A DNA stretch of 64,000 bases from Lateolabrax maculatus (Eukaryota; Chordata; Actinopteri; Acropomatiformes; Lateolabracidae), in assembly GCA_031216445.1 (NCBI GenBank), contig CM062219.1:4167001-4231000 (forward strand). Direction: 5' to 3'. This document shows positions 33,401 to 45,477 of the stretch, one piece after another (the stretch's first letter is position 1; each line of letters opens with the position of its first letter). The notes under the pieces are model-generated. The model saw only the letters and a list, made by a program, of their open reading frames with translations. It did not search any database and was not told where the DNA came from. Made by a program: the position numbers and the translations under genes.

Positions 33401-36400
33401 AACGTGGCTGCAGAGTGCTTTCTTTTGGGTCTGGTGTGGACTGTGTACAAGTAGGGAGTATAGATTTGATTTCTGATGTTGAACCATCTTCTGAAGACTG
33501 GACATCTGAAATTGCAGTTGGATCATCTGTTGGTTGGGTATTTGTCTCTATTGCTCTAATGGACATGTCCGGTTTGCACTCCCATTGTGAAGCGGGTCCA
33601 GGGCTGGAGGGTTTCTCCACAAGCTGTGTGTGTGTGACAGGGTCTTTTGTGGTTTGAAGTTTAGACCGCATAGTTCTTGATGTCTGTGGTAAATTGGGTT
33701 TTACTTTTTGAATTCGACCTCTCCTAGCTTGTCCAGTAGATGCGACTTCACTCTCTTCTTTCTGACTGACAGATAACTCTTCTACAGGTGCAACACATGG
33801 AGCAGGATGGTCGCTGCTCTCTTGGATGGGGGCTGGGTCTATGTTTGACCCATGTCCAATTTGTGATTCTGAGTTGGATGTCAGCAGATTACTATAAGTG
33901 CTCTCAGTCGTCCCAACATGAGACATCAGTTTTTCCTCTGTGTCTTTAGTGGCTTCTTCCTTACTGGGTTCAAACTGGGCTTCAGAGAAGTTCTGGTTTT
34001 CTGTGGCACTCTGATCTGACGTTGTTGCACCTGATTCTATCTGACCAACAACTCCAATATCTGCCCTTTTCTCCTCAGGTGTAGACAGTTCCTCTGTGGG
34101 TGTAAGAGTAGAGCCTAAATTCAATGATGGTATCAAGTCTGAAGCAGGACCAGTGCTTTTACTTGGTCTTTCAGGAGAAGTAGTGCAAGTTGGTTCTGCT
34201 TCAACCTCTACTATTGTTTTTTCATGGAATTTGGGGTTTGGAGTTGTGTTGGAGTCTTTCTCTACAGTGTCTTTTGTGGTTTGAGGTTTAGAATGTACAG
34301 TTCTTGATGGCTGTGATGTCTTGATGTTGGGTTTGGGTTTGACCTTGGGAAAGCGTTGCCTTCTTTGAGGTACACTTTGCTCTGAGCCCTCTGAGTTTGA
34401 GTCCAGTGCACTTCCAACACTCGTCTTTTTCTCCTCAGTTGAAGATAACTCGTCTGTGGGTTTATGAGTAGAACATAACTCCAATGATGGTACTGAAACT
34501 GAAGCAGTGCCAGTACTTTTAATTTGGCTAGTTTCTTCAGGAGTGGTGCTGCATGTTGGCTGTACTACTTCTGCTACTGCACTGTCAGTGGATTCAGGCC
34601 TTGAAGTTGGGCTGGAGGGTTTCTCCACAAGCTGTGTGTGTGTGACAGGGTCTTTTGTGGTTTGAAGTTTAGACCGCATAGTTCTTGATGTCTGTGGTAA
34701 ATTGGGTTTTACTTTTTGAATTCGACCTCTCCTAGCTTGTCCAGTAGATGCGACTTCGCTCTCTTCTTTCTGACTGACAGATAACTCTTCTATAGGTGCA
34801 ACACATGGAGCAGGATGGTCGCTGCTCTCTTGGATGGGGGGTGGGTCTATGTTTGACCCATGTCCAATTTGTGATTCTGTGACTTCTGTGTCGGATGTCA
34901 GTAGATAACTACAGCTACTCTCAGTTGTCCCAACATGAGACATCAGTTTTTCCTCTGTGGACTCAGATGTTGGCCTTATGTCTCTAGTGGCCTCTTCCTT
35001 ACTGGGTTCAAGCTGGGCTTCAGAGAAGTTCTGGTTTTCTGTGGCACTCTGATCTGACGTTACTGCACCTGATTCTATCTGACCAACAACTCCAACATCT
35101 GCCTTTTTCTCCTCAGGTGTAGACAGTTCCTCTGTGGGTGTAAGAGTAGAGCCTAAATTCAATGATGGTATCAAGTCTGAAGCAGGGCCAGTGCAAGTTG
35201 GTTCTGCTTCCGTCTCTACTATTGTTTTTTCATGGGATTTGGGTTTTGGAGTTGTGTTGGAGTCTTTCTCTACATTTTCTTTTGTGGTTTGAGGTTTAGA
35301 ATGTACAGTTCTTGATGGCTGGGATGTCTTGATGTTGGGTTTGGGTTTGACTTTCTGGAATCGACTCTTCCTGGTCTGTGGAGTAGACGTGTCTTCACTC
35401 TCTTCTTTCTGACTGACAGGTAAATCTTCTGCAGGGGTAACACATGAAGCAGGATGGTCGCTGCTCTCTTGAACTGGGGCTGAGTCTATGTTTGTCTCTT
35501 GTTGAATCTGCAATTCTCTGACTACTGTGTCAGATGTCACCAGATTATAACAACTACTCGTAGTTGCCACAACATGAGACATCAGTATTTCATCTGTTTT
35601 CACCTGTTCCAAACTGGGTTCAAACTGGATGTCAGAAAAGGCATGACTCTGGTTTTCAGATGTACTCGGATCTGATGTTGGTGCTATTGATATTGACTTT
35701 TCCTGACTGCCAGATGGCTCTTCTGTAAGTTTGACTGCAATACAAGAAATGTCATCTTTTAACAGTTTTTGACTACAGTCTGCTATCTTGGGGGTTTCTG
35801 TGGCAGCTGATAGTGTCTCAGTGGTCTGAGAAAGATTGGGAGCAACTGTGTGGCTCTCTTCAGCTGTCCTTGCTGTTGATGTCTCTGGTTGGGATTTTGA
35901 CTGAGCAGTCCTTGAGGCTTGGCCTAGGTTAGGTTTTGGTTTCACCTTGGATAAGCGTCCTTTCCTAGTTTGTGGAGAATGTTTCTTTGAGCTCTCTGGA
36001 CTGGACTGCAGTTGAGGGGTAGGGTCCATATCAGAACCAGTCCCCTGATCACTGGTTTTAATAATGGGCACATCACTACTGTCTGTTGTGCTGTTTTGTA
36101 GTTTCACAGTGGCAACAGTTTCAGATGTTTCTGTTACTTCATCACCAGAAGTTGCAGACATAAGAGGAGTGGCACTGTTTTCCTCTTGTGCTGCAGGCTC
36201 TGATGTAATATCTTCTCCTAGGTGTTGGCTTGTTTCATTCACACTGACTGGCGATTTCCCTGCAATTAAACATAATGGTACATTTAAAGTTACTGACTTA
36301 TTCTAACACAAATTAAATCCAATTCCAATATAAGGCTTCTGTGTCTCTAACCTGTTATGTGATCTTCTGTAGGTATTTGATTCTGTGCTGACTGAGGGAG

Positions 36401-39400
36401 GTGAGCCAGGTTGCCGATGGTCAACAGGGTTTGAGCAGCTTCATTGTAGCTCTCGTCCTCAGATACTAAAACAAAAAGACCCCCACAATTAATACTTTGA
36501 GACTATATTTATTTAAATACTGTAAATATATGTTTTCCGCTGGGAGCTACTCAGAATACCTCTTCAACATACCTTCTGTGTGTTCTGAAGAAAGGAAGTC
36601 TATAACATCCTGCAAGGTAAATAAATGTATTATAAGTCACATCAGAAGCTTCCCATATAAGCCAGACTAATTGTGAAAGGATGTGATGTATATGGAAAAC
36701 ATATATTACAGTAGCCCCAGTTACAGTTCTTTGTCATTTTCCTTCTATGTCTCTGTCAGTTGATTACATCTGGACACAAAAAGGCTGATTTGAGTTCATC
36801 CAGTTCAGCAAAATATAAAAGGCAAAGACTGCATGCAGCATTGTTCAAACTCAAACTTCTTGCTTTTTTACATTTAAAGTGCGTTAAAACTAAACTTAGC
36901 TGGAAATGATGCTAAGTCACAATATGACGTGTGTGATCCAACTGCAAACCAAATACATGCACAACAACTGAAAAGACAGAGACATTGGAATAAAATAAGG
37001 TTGCATTTTATCCATGTTGGCCCTTTTGTATATAAAACTATGTGGACAGATAATTTATCATATTTAAGATTAAATCTCAGAAATTATGTTAAAAAGGTAA
37101 ATGTAACTGGGGAAAATTCACTGGTACTACATTTTAGGCATAGGACACTTACAACCAGCAGGTCCAACTGATGTTCACAGGGTTCAGCTGTGTCTGTCTC
37201 ATTTTGTGCCCGCTCACAAGAAGCATCAGGGCACTGTGCATCTTGGGAGATGCTCAACACATCAGGAATATTGGCCAAGATATCAAGCTAAGTGTGGGAT
37301 GAGGGGAGTCAGAGTGGAGGGTTTGAATTATGGAATGTAAAACCATGCACAACGTAAAACAAATGCAAAAACACAGCAATGCTTGTTATAAGAATGATGT
37401 ACAAATAAAATGAATGGATGGTGTGTATCTGTGCAAGGCATGATGGGAAACATTTTCTCATACCTCCTCCATAGTCTCTTCCACTTCTGAAATCACAGGA
37501 TGTGGGGAGCGCAGGCTGGCAGGCACAAACACAGGGGCAATGCTGTCTTTACTGGAGCTACATTCAGGGTGCTGCTCCTCCTCCTCCTCTTCTACCTCCC
37601 ACTGATTTTCATTTTCCTCATCACTGTATTCTGACTGAGAAGCCCTGAGGGTGACTAGTTTGGGCTTTTTGGACTCTGGGCCTGACTGTGACTTTGATGG
37701 TCTTCCCCTCTTTGCTGTGCATTTGGGTTTAGGCTTTGCAGCAGAAGCACTGGACCCCGCTGGTAAGGCAGGAGTGGTTTCAGATGATGAGGAGTGTGCG
37801 TCCTCCTTGGCAGGGTAAGTCGGGGGCTTGGTGGGTTTGGGCACTCTCCCATACCTAAAAAACACAATCACACATTGATGAAGCACTATCTTATTATATA
37901 CAAAATATTTTCGCTGAAATTTGGAATGGGAATCTTTCAGGATACAATGTAAAAATGGGAGTCATGAAAATATCAAACACTGTACCTGGTAGGTCTCGGA
38001 GGTTGAACGGTGGCATCCTCTTCTTCAGAGAAAATGTCCTCATTGTCTGACTTGCTCTTATCGGCTTGTTTTAAAGGTGATGCATCTTTATTTACCTGAA
38101 GGATTAGCATAACTTTCAGTAAGGCAAAGTAAGAATGTGCAAAAAGATCTGATGATTCCAAACTGAAATTACAAATAATTACCTGCTCTTTTGAGGCTCC
38201 GTCACTCAAACTCTCATCCACTTTATCTGACGCAGTATCTTTGGCCTTTGTAGAGGGTGGTGGAAGCTTTTTACCCCACTTCCGGCCCAAAGGCAGTAGT
38301 GGTTTTGGTGCTCTGCCTCGTGAGAGTTTAGCTGGCTTGATTGCGGTGTCCTTGGCTGCATTCTCATTCTCTGTATTTTCAGACCTGAATATTCAGACAA
38401 AACAGAGAATTTTAATACCAACCAAAGATGCATAATAAATACTTTATTAAAAAAAGAATTCATTACATGTCTAAATTTGTATGGTCCTCAGGAAGTGCTG
38501 CCTCAGCATCTTCGGGTATGCAGGCCTCATCTGGGTATATAAAAGCAAAATTAAATTGAGCTTCAAGCAACAATCCACAAGGGCAACACACACACGGAGA
38601 AAGTGAGATTACTTTGAGGAAAAAGGGGCCAGAAAGTACTTTTGACTAAATTAAGAATTTCAAATATTGCTTGCCCCAGGACCATATGCATGTATTTTCT
38701 AGAAATTGGGTTAAAACACTTTAAACCAAAATGGCAGCTCCCATGGATCTACATTGCATCTACAAGTTTCAAACAATCAGGAATATTTTCCTGTTATAAA
38801 ATAACTGAATGCGTCTGTACCTTGTTCATTGCTTTTTTCCGTTTTGTTTTTCTTGTCATTTGGTTCTTCAGTCGAGGCATCCTGTCTATTCTTTCTTTTG
38901 CCTTTCTTCTTAGGCTTACAAACAGGTGTTCCTCCCTCATTACAGAGGTCCTCATTCTCTTTCTCTCCCTCCTTCTCTTCCAAGTCAGGAATTTCCTTCT
39001 CCTCTTCCTCACCTTCCTTCTCCACATCATTTAGCTTCCCTGCAGCTTTTTTGCCTGTACAGGGAATTAGAACACACAAGAATTGTGTGGTTAACAGTTG
39101 TTAAATCTGTACCCCCAGGATAATATTTAAGTTATGAAGCAATAAAACACAACCCACTAAGAATTGAACATGGAGAGATAGTTACCCTTTGCTTTTCTCT
39201 TGTGTTTCTTAGGGGAGTTCTTCTCTGCAAGGGACTTGAGTTTCTTTCTGTTTTGCTGAACTTCCAGAATCTTCTCCAGCAGCTTAGAAAAATACTCTAT
39301 GTCCAGTTTGCGCCTCTCTCCTACAAAGCAATCGGAAGTAAATACTGCATCAAAATATATACAGGGATTGCACAGGAACCATTAATAATTTAATGGTATA

Positions 39401-42400
39401 TTCAAGCAGCTTAAAATACTGTTCTACTCCATACTTACTGAAAGCTTTGTCAATCCTCCAGGCATTCACTCGCTCTTCTTTTTTGAATTTGTTCTAAAAG
39501 TTTAAATCCATTTGGTTAATACAAAAAGACATTTTATTGTGTATTTAGTATTTATACTATTTATGTTCTATAAATATGTATATCAGTATTCATCACTGAC
39601 CTTTATCTCTGATCGAGCTCTGTGAGGAAACAGTTGACAAATCATGGAAAAGTCTGTCCCGACCATGCTAATTGCCAGGAAGAACATGTCTGTCTCTGAA
39701 GGAAAACAGCAAACAATCATGGCATGAAAAAACAATATGACCAAGGCATCGGAGCACAATGTGCGCTGTAAAGATGTCATAATTCAGGTATCTATATCGA
39801 TTATACATATCAGTTCAACCTTCGCTGGACCAGGGTTTCGAATAGGTCCCTTTCCTGAAGCTTGAGTAAGTCGTAGTGGAGCCACGCTCAAAGATGGGGT
39901 CTCGACCCTGAGCTGGGTTTGGCCCTTTGGCTCGCAGCACTTCAACTGTCAAGCTAAGACACAGGTTGAGAGGATATGATTAAGCCAACAATTGGTTCCA
40001 GCATCTCCGATATCACAAAAATGTAGCAATGTTTACATTCAAAGGAAAAAAATCACATCTCGGTTATCTACAATAATCAGGAGAAGTAGATAAACATGAA
40101 AACAATGCTTTTCATAACCTATAGTCCACTGACCTCTCTTCATCAATGATCAGTGAGCCATCCTCTGCTACTTTCACCTGAGGAACCATGAGCGCTTCAT
40201 CCTGCTCTTCCTCTGCCTCCTCCTCTGCCTCCTCCCCTACCTCCTCCCTTGGGCTTGCCATTTTAGGGAGGATGTCAGGTTCCTGCGCTCTCTCTGGCGA
40301 CCTGCAGGGATTACATCGAAAAGATCATGCACAAGTATGGGGGTTGGTATACAAGCAACCTGCACATCTCATTATGCAAACTACCCCCTTATGGTATATA
40401 CATATAAACTACAGTTGATGATAGAGATATTGATGAAAGTGCAGTGCAGTAGCCAGAATATTCAATAATAATTTATTTTGTCAAGATTAACAAATTGTGA
40501 TGAGGCATTTAAACACAATGCCTGCATGGTTTCCTCCCAGTCTGAAGACATGAATGTTAGTTTAACTAGAGACTCTAAATTGCCTGTAGGCGTGAATGTG
40601 AATGTCTGTTTCTATGTGTCAGCCCTGTGATTGACAGGCAACCTGTCCAGGGTGTAACCTGCTTCTCAGCCGGGATAACTCTTAATGTCTATTTAATTGC
40701 TCTATTATCAAGGTACAGTTTTTGGTTTGGAGAAAAAACACGTCACGATATTACAATGTTTCCTATAAATTTGTATAAATCACTTCATTTTGCATCAAAA
40801 TTAAACACACTGCACAACTCTTCACCAATATTCTGTGCTTTCTTTCCTAAACATATTTGGCTGTCTTGCCTTTATCAGGGAGAATATCTAGACAAAATCA
40901 ACTGATTAACACTCAGAAAGACTCAGCCAACCTTCTGTTTTATGCCTTTAAAGCACATTTCATTTGTGGGTTCTTGCAGCGTTTAAAAATTCTTGCTATT
41001 AATATTCTGAATTACTTTTGAGTTCAAATAACTTTTCTAATTTTCACTTTTAACAAAACCATGCTGTACTTAACTTATTTCCATAAACAAAATACAGAAA
41101 GTCAGAATATAGCTAATACTGTATGTATAATTTAATTCCCCACTATGTAACATTAATAAAACTATAAAGAAAGGAGATTTTGGAAAGATGATGGGATAAA
41201 CTTACTCTTCTCTTCCTGGAGAAGGTGGGACCACAGTCTCATTCTCCTGAGCTGAGTCTTCTAAACTAGATCTGGAAAAATTGCGAATTATAGTCAAACA
41301 CAGAAAAGACACAAGACACACAAAAAAACTTCTTGACAAATAAGGTTTAGGATAATCAATAGAGAAAATAATCTCTGGAGGTAAAGATTAAATGTTACAC
41401 AAGCTTGACTAAACTGCAGAGAAACACTTACGTCATGGGATTGGATACTGGTAGATAACGGATAAGGTCCCTCATGGTCATTTTGGCAGGATCTAAAGTA
41501 TATTCCTTTACACGTGCCTTAGCTTTCTTAATTTTCTGCAACATCAAATGATAAGACTCTTTTAATGTAATGAATCAAGATATATCTAACAGTATATATC
41601 TAATTAGTATAGAGGATGAGGAAAAGTATGCTCGCTGATTAATCAGAGCTTACCTTTTCTTTGTGCATCTCCTGTTTGAGCAACTCTCTGAGCTTTCGGG
41701 CCTTTGCAAGCCTCTGTAAGTCTGATGGGTCATTCAGGAGTCTACTCAAAGAGAACGCTGGTGCTGAAAGTGAAAGCTCACTCTTAGATGACGCTAGAGT
41801 CCTGGCTTTCTCTGATATCTCACTAGCCGTTTTGTCTGGCAGGGACGGGGGGACTTTATCTGGAAGTCTAGAAGGAACTTCTTTAACTTGACTGTCTGAT
41901 GTGCTTTCTAATTCTTTGCCACTGTCCGCTGGGACGTGGGTTTGCTCTTGAGAGTCCTCCGCTTGAGGAACAGCTGAAGGTTCGACACTGTCAGAAGCGA
42001 CGAGGGTGGGTTTAGGTTGCACTGTGGGCTGCTTGTTGTCTTCTGAAGGCCTCCGTCGCCTTGGGGACAGGAGTCCTTTAGGGCTTGCTGTAGCTTCAGT
42101 CTGGCTGGATGTTGTTGGGTTGTCAAGGTCTGCACCAGGGACTTCAGCAGGAGTTTCAAAGACTGCCTTGACTGGGGACTTTGGCATCCGAGCAAGGGTG
42201 GAGGGGCGGCCTGGGGCCACTTTGGGCTTGATAGAAAACCGCTTCCGTCTCTGGACTGCAGCTGAGGAGCTGGTACCTTCCCCATTTTGGTCATTACCAT
42301 CCCTGAACAGAAGTAAGAAGAGTTATTTTTTTTTATACATAACAAAAGTAGTAGCCATGCTTAGTAGTAATGCTTGTCACTCACCCTGGGGCTGCAGGTT

Positions 42401-42581
42401 TTTCTGATGGGGTCTCAACAGACTTGTTATCTGTCACAGCAGTAGCGGTGCTGCTCTCACTGATGTCTTTGGGGGTCTCACTGGCTTCCTGATTGCCTGA
42501 GGGGGCTTCCTGAGGTGTTGCTGCTGTTCTCCCTGTCGTACTGACGTTGGGCCGAACACTAAATCTTGACCGACGAAACAT
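30452..42581 (-). CDS. bdp1: BDP1 (TFIIIB B'' subunit), complete coding sequence
   Basis: 28 coding exons in transcript order: 42581-42385, 42302-41654, 41535-41432, 41271-41206, 40301-40134, 39953-39820, 39695-39601, 39493-39439, 39320-39186, 39054-38821, 38530-38467, 38384-38183, 38095-37986, 37854-37464, 37287-37156, 36609-36573, 36465-36352, 36259-33316, 33174-33020, 32894-32650, 32360-32297, 32185-32032, 31933-31795, 31707-31674, 31572-31468, 31375-31081, 30993-30675, 30565-30452. The total is 7,455 nt, 2,484 residues, close to the size of mammalian BDP1. The N terminus is MFRRSRFSVRPNV. A SANT domain lies at about residues 436-487 (ETDMFFLAISMVGTDFSM, QLFPHRARSEIKNKF), followed by WRIDKAFRERRKLD. 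The long C-terminal part repeats the BDP1-type basic motif (RGRIQKVKPNL, RFPKVKPKPNI, RLVKPKPNLGRR). The tail ends SQYFLSDIF plus acidic residues. BDP1 joins TBP and BRF1 or BRF2 at Pol III promoters (tRNA, 5S, U6) and helps open the DNA. ATG 42581 follows an acceptor by 6 nt, so exon 1 is non-coding. Confidence 0.96.
33316..36259 (-). repeat. bdp1: Giant bdp1 exon with internal tandem duplication
   Basis: One 2,944-nt exon encodes about 981 residues of low-complexity Ser/Thr/Glu/Pro sequence punctuated by basic KVKPNL-type motifs. Within it, 33601-33870 and 34609-34878 are 270-nt copies with 3 differences by eye, offset 1,008 nt (336 codons, in frame). Similarity continues beyond this block with small in-frame indels, and an older, more diverged copy starts near 35.39 kb. 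Confidence 0.9.
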
Positions 42582-42639
42582 TTCGACCTGAAAACACGCA
42601 GAAAGTCAAAGCTGCATCAGTATTCCAACACTTGCTTTA

Positions 42640-43038
42640 TTTGAGTATTTCAATACTATGATACTTTATACTAAATATTAAGCTTTTTACTCCACCACAT
42701 TTATTTGACACAGAAAAAACACTGTCATCATACATGTATGATATGATGCAGTACTATAAATCTACTCAGTAGTATAGAAAAAACCCTAAAAGTGGCTCCA
42801 CATTGATGCATTACAACATTAAAAATGCTCTGACATGTGCATAAGTGATAAAAACATAATAATGTAACATTTGATGATAACAAAACACTGTGAAAGGAGC
42901 CACTCTGCATGATAAGTATAACATAGTTTGATACTTTCAGTGCATTTTGCTGATAATACAAAAACTCAGGACTTTTACATGTAATGGAGTATTTTCAGAC
43001 CATGGTACAGCATCTAAACACTTCTTCCACCACTGGAA
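42640..43038. mobile_element. Interspersed repeat ending in CTTCCACCACTGG, in the first bdp1 intron
   Basis: AGTATTT/ATGATACTTTATAC text and the terminal AAACACTTCTTCCACCACTG match a widespread teleost repeat. A related fragment is at 24.1-24.27 kb. Boundaries are approximate. Confidence 0.5.
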
Positions 43039-43627
43039 TTTGTTACTGTCACTTTGATAATCACCATTTTATTAAAAAAAAAATGCAAACAATGATTATA
43101 TTAATGTGATATGTTAGACACATTGTGGTGTTCTGATAAACGTGAAAACTGAAGTTATTATAAAAACACTGTAAGTTAACCGAAGGACAGCACCAAAACA
43201 CCTTTTAACACACAGTTTTCTCGCTCTGTAAGTGATGCAACATGGAAACGTTACGGCAGAAATGAGATTAACAGTGAATTATTCCCGCAGCACAACTGGC
43301 TATTCTTTAAACTGACAGGACTAGCGACGTTGACAGCTGAGAAGCCGTTAAATCGGTCTGAGCGTGAAGAAAATCACCAGGAATAACCACAATCTTTAAT
43401 CAGCTAACACAGCTTATTCTAACGAAGGCCAGACGTGGAAATAATGGACGAAGCAAGCCGAGAAAGTCCACAAATCTGGGCTCAAACTCTCCTGACAACA
43501 CTTTAAAGTAACGTTAAGCGAGTATCCCTGACTCGGACGGTCCTTTCGTTGGCTGTTGAGACGCTGAGGAAGCTGCATTTATACTTTTATAACGTCCACC
43601 TGTGTTATTTTACGCTTAACAACGTAC

Positions 43628-43735
43628 CTGTTCAAGAATATGTCGTTTTTCTGGGAGAAATAAGCTTTTATTCAACGACGACGGAGTGGCAGATAGCGGA
43701 CCCCATGCATACACTAATCCGCCATGTTTTTTTAT
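43628..43735 (-). other. bdp1: bdp1 non-coding first exon (5' UTR)
   Basis: A strong minus-strand donor (GAACAG/GTACGT) at 43628 pairs with the acceptor before the start codon (exon from 42587). The upper bound (transcription start) is a guess from the position of the YY1-type element. A minimal upstream frame, ATG GCG GAT TAG, lies at 43725-43714. Confidence 0.55.
43714..43728 (-). promoter_or_regulatory. bdp1: YY1-type element (AACATGGCGGAT) at the bdp1 start region
   Basis: The minus strand reads AAAACATGGCGGATTAG, close to the YY1 consensus AANATGGCGGC that often sits just inside transcripts of housekeeping genes. A second ATGGCCGC-type match, AAATGGCCGC, is at 43781-43790 on plus. Confidence 0.5.
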
Positions 43736-43763
43736 GACGCGGTATTTTCGTGACTGAAAGGGG

Positions 43764-43779
43764 TTCTGGGAAATGTAGT
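43764..43779 (-). promoter_or_regulatory. bdp1: ZNF143/Staf-type promoter element of bdp1
   Basis: The minus strand reads ACTACATTTCCCAGAA, matching the known ACTACAnnTCCCAG core of ZNF143-bound promoters. It lies just upstream of the inferred bdp1 first exon in a locally CpG-richer stretch. Confidence 0.6.
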
Positions 43780-43799
43780 CAAATGGCCGCGGAGAGCTG

Positions 43800-45043
43800 A
43801 ATGAGGCAAGATGATGGAGTCTGTAGGCAAGAATCGCCTTCCTCCTCAAGGAGTCTGAGCATTACACTGGAGCTGTTTGATGGCTGTCTGTTTTATGTAG
43901 ATAAAAGTAATAATACACCCATCTGAAGTAGAAGTACAAAAGTATCAGCAAGAAAATGTACTTAAAATATCAATCTATTGGATTATTAATACTGATAAAT
44001 TTTGATGTTGTAGTTGGTCGAGGTGGAGATAATTGTGAATACTTAATATAATAGCAGGTAGTTTTATTGATAACAATTAATTGCATCTTATAAGCTTATC
44101 ATATGTTTTTATGTAAAATGTTCAACTTTCCACCACTAGTAATATATGTAATTTATTTTTTAATTTATTTATTATTTAGTTTTGTTCAATGATGCATAAA
44201 TGCAACGGTTGTTACCCTCCCATTTCCTTTCTATACATACTCACATGCATGTTTTTGTGTAGTGTAATGTAAATTAGTATATTTTGCTCAAGTACTGTTA
44301 AAGTTCTGCGATTTTGAGATTGCTGTACTTAACTTGTTTTTCCATATCATGCTACTTTATGTTTATACCTCACTATGTTTTACTGGCAAATATTGTACTT
44401 TAAACTTTATTTGACAGATATAGTTAGTTTGTAGATTAAAGTTGTACATATAAAATCAATGATGAGGTTATTAAACATTATGCATTGTTACAAATTAAAC
44501 ACCCAACAAAAAAGTATTTAAAATTAGCTCCACATCAAGAAACTACAAAAGTGATTAGTAGTTGCACATTTATTTATCAAGGATAATTCATCAAGAATAA
44601 TTAATGCAATAATATAAAAATAATAAATACTGAGAGGGTCCATTCTCTTTCATGAGTATGTTTACTGAACATATATATTCTAAATTATATTTTTGTAGTT
44701 TAAGTCTTTTAACATATCATCACTGTCAATATAAATCTAAGCACGTTATATATTGTGTATATACATTCATATTCATACTTGATTTACTTTTAAGTAAAAT
44801 TTTGTCTGCATGACTTTTACTTGTAACAGAGTATCTTTACACTGTGGTATTGGCTGTGGTAGGATGTGAATTCCACTTCCTGTTTTTGAGTCAACACTCT
44901 CCATTCTGTGGCTGTTCAGAATCTTTTTGTTGTACTGTTTAATAACATAAAACTTAAGTTGAACCTGTAGTGGATTGCAGACTGTTGAAGACTGAAGTAG
45001 GCAATGGACTTGTCAACACCTTGCAGCGTTATGATTGAATTCT
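43800..45043. other. Intergenic bdp1-dab2 interval, no gene, repeat-like text
   Basis: Very AT-rich. The stretch near 44.76-44.85 kb (AAAATTTTGTCTGCATGACT, then TTACTTGTAACAGAGTATCT) resembles the same teleost repeat family as at 42.6-43.0 kb. No exons seen. Confidence 0.4.
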
Positions 45044-45049
45044 TTTATT
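45044..45049 (-). terminator. dab2: Candidate dab2 polyadenylation signal
   Basis: TTTATT on plus is AATAAA on minus, 430 nt past the dab2 stop. Confidence 0.5.
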
Positions 45050-45477
45050 TCTTTAGCACAGACAGCATCACCAGTGAACCTCTTTGGATGCGCCTTCTCT
45101 CACACACCACATTTCTTTCTTCAGCAGATCATGACATAACATTTACTTCTTAGATCAGTGGTCTTTAGAAATAGGGGAACTACTGATTGGACAGAAAAAA
45201 AAAACAACAACATGAGAGGTGGAAGTGTAAAAGAAGGGTGGGTCACGGGACAAGAGTTAGAAGAGTTCATCATTTCGATTGTCTTGCGCACGTTGTAGCA
45301 GCTTGTCCCAAAGATGTTATTTGATGTGAAGATCTCCATTTGCTCCATTGACTCCATTTCAACTGTGAGTGCAGAGAGAAGAGAGAAAAAGTGAAAATAG
45401 TGTTTATCCTGCATAGATGAATTCAGTTAAGGACTAAACAAATATGAACACATACTTACTTATACACAGAGTTGTGG

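Noticed and set aside
43549..43849. Possible divergent gene on plus from the bdp1 promoter
   Set aside because: No plus-strand exon series follows in 43.8-45.0 kb; the open frames are short and shadow the bdp1 5' exon.
45121..45414. Minus-strand open frame downstream of the dab2 stop, with an acceptor-like CACTCACAG before it
   Set aside because: The conserved dab2 C terminus (FGNPFA) already ends at 45478. This is best read as 3' UTR, possibly a UTR exon.
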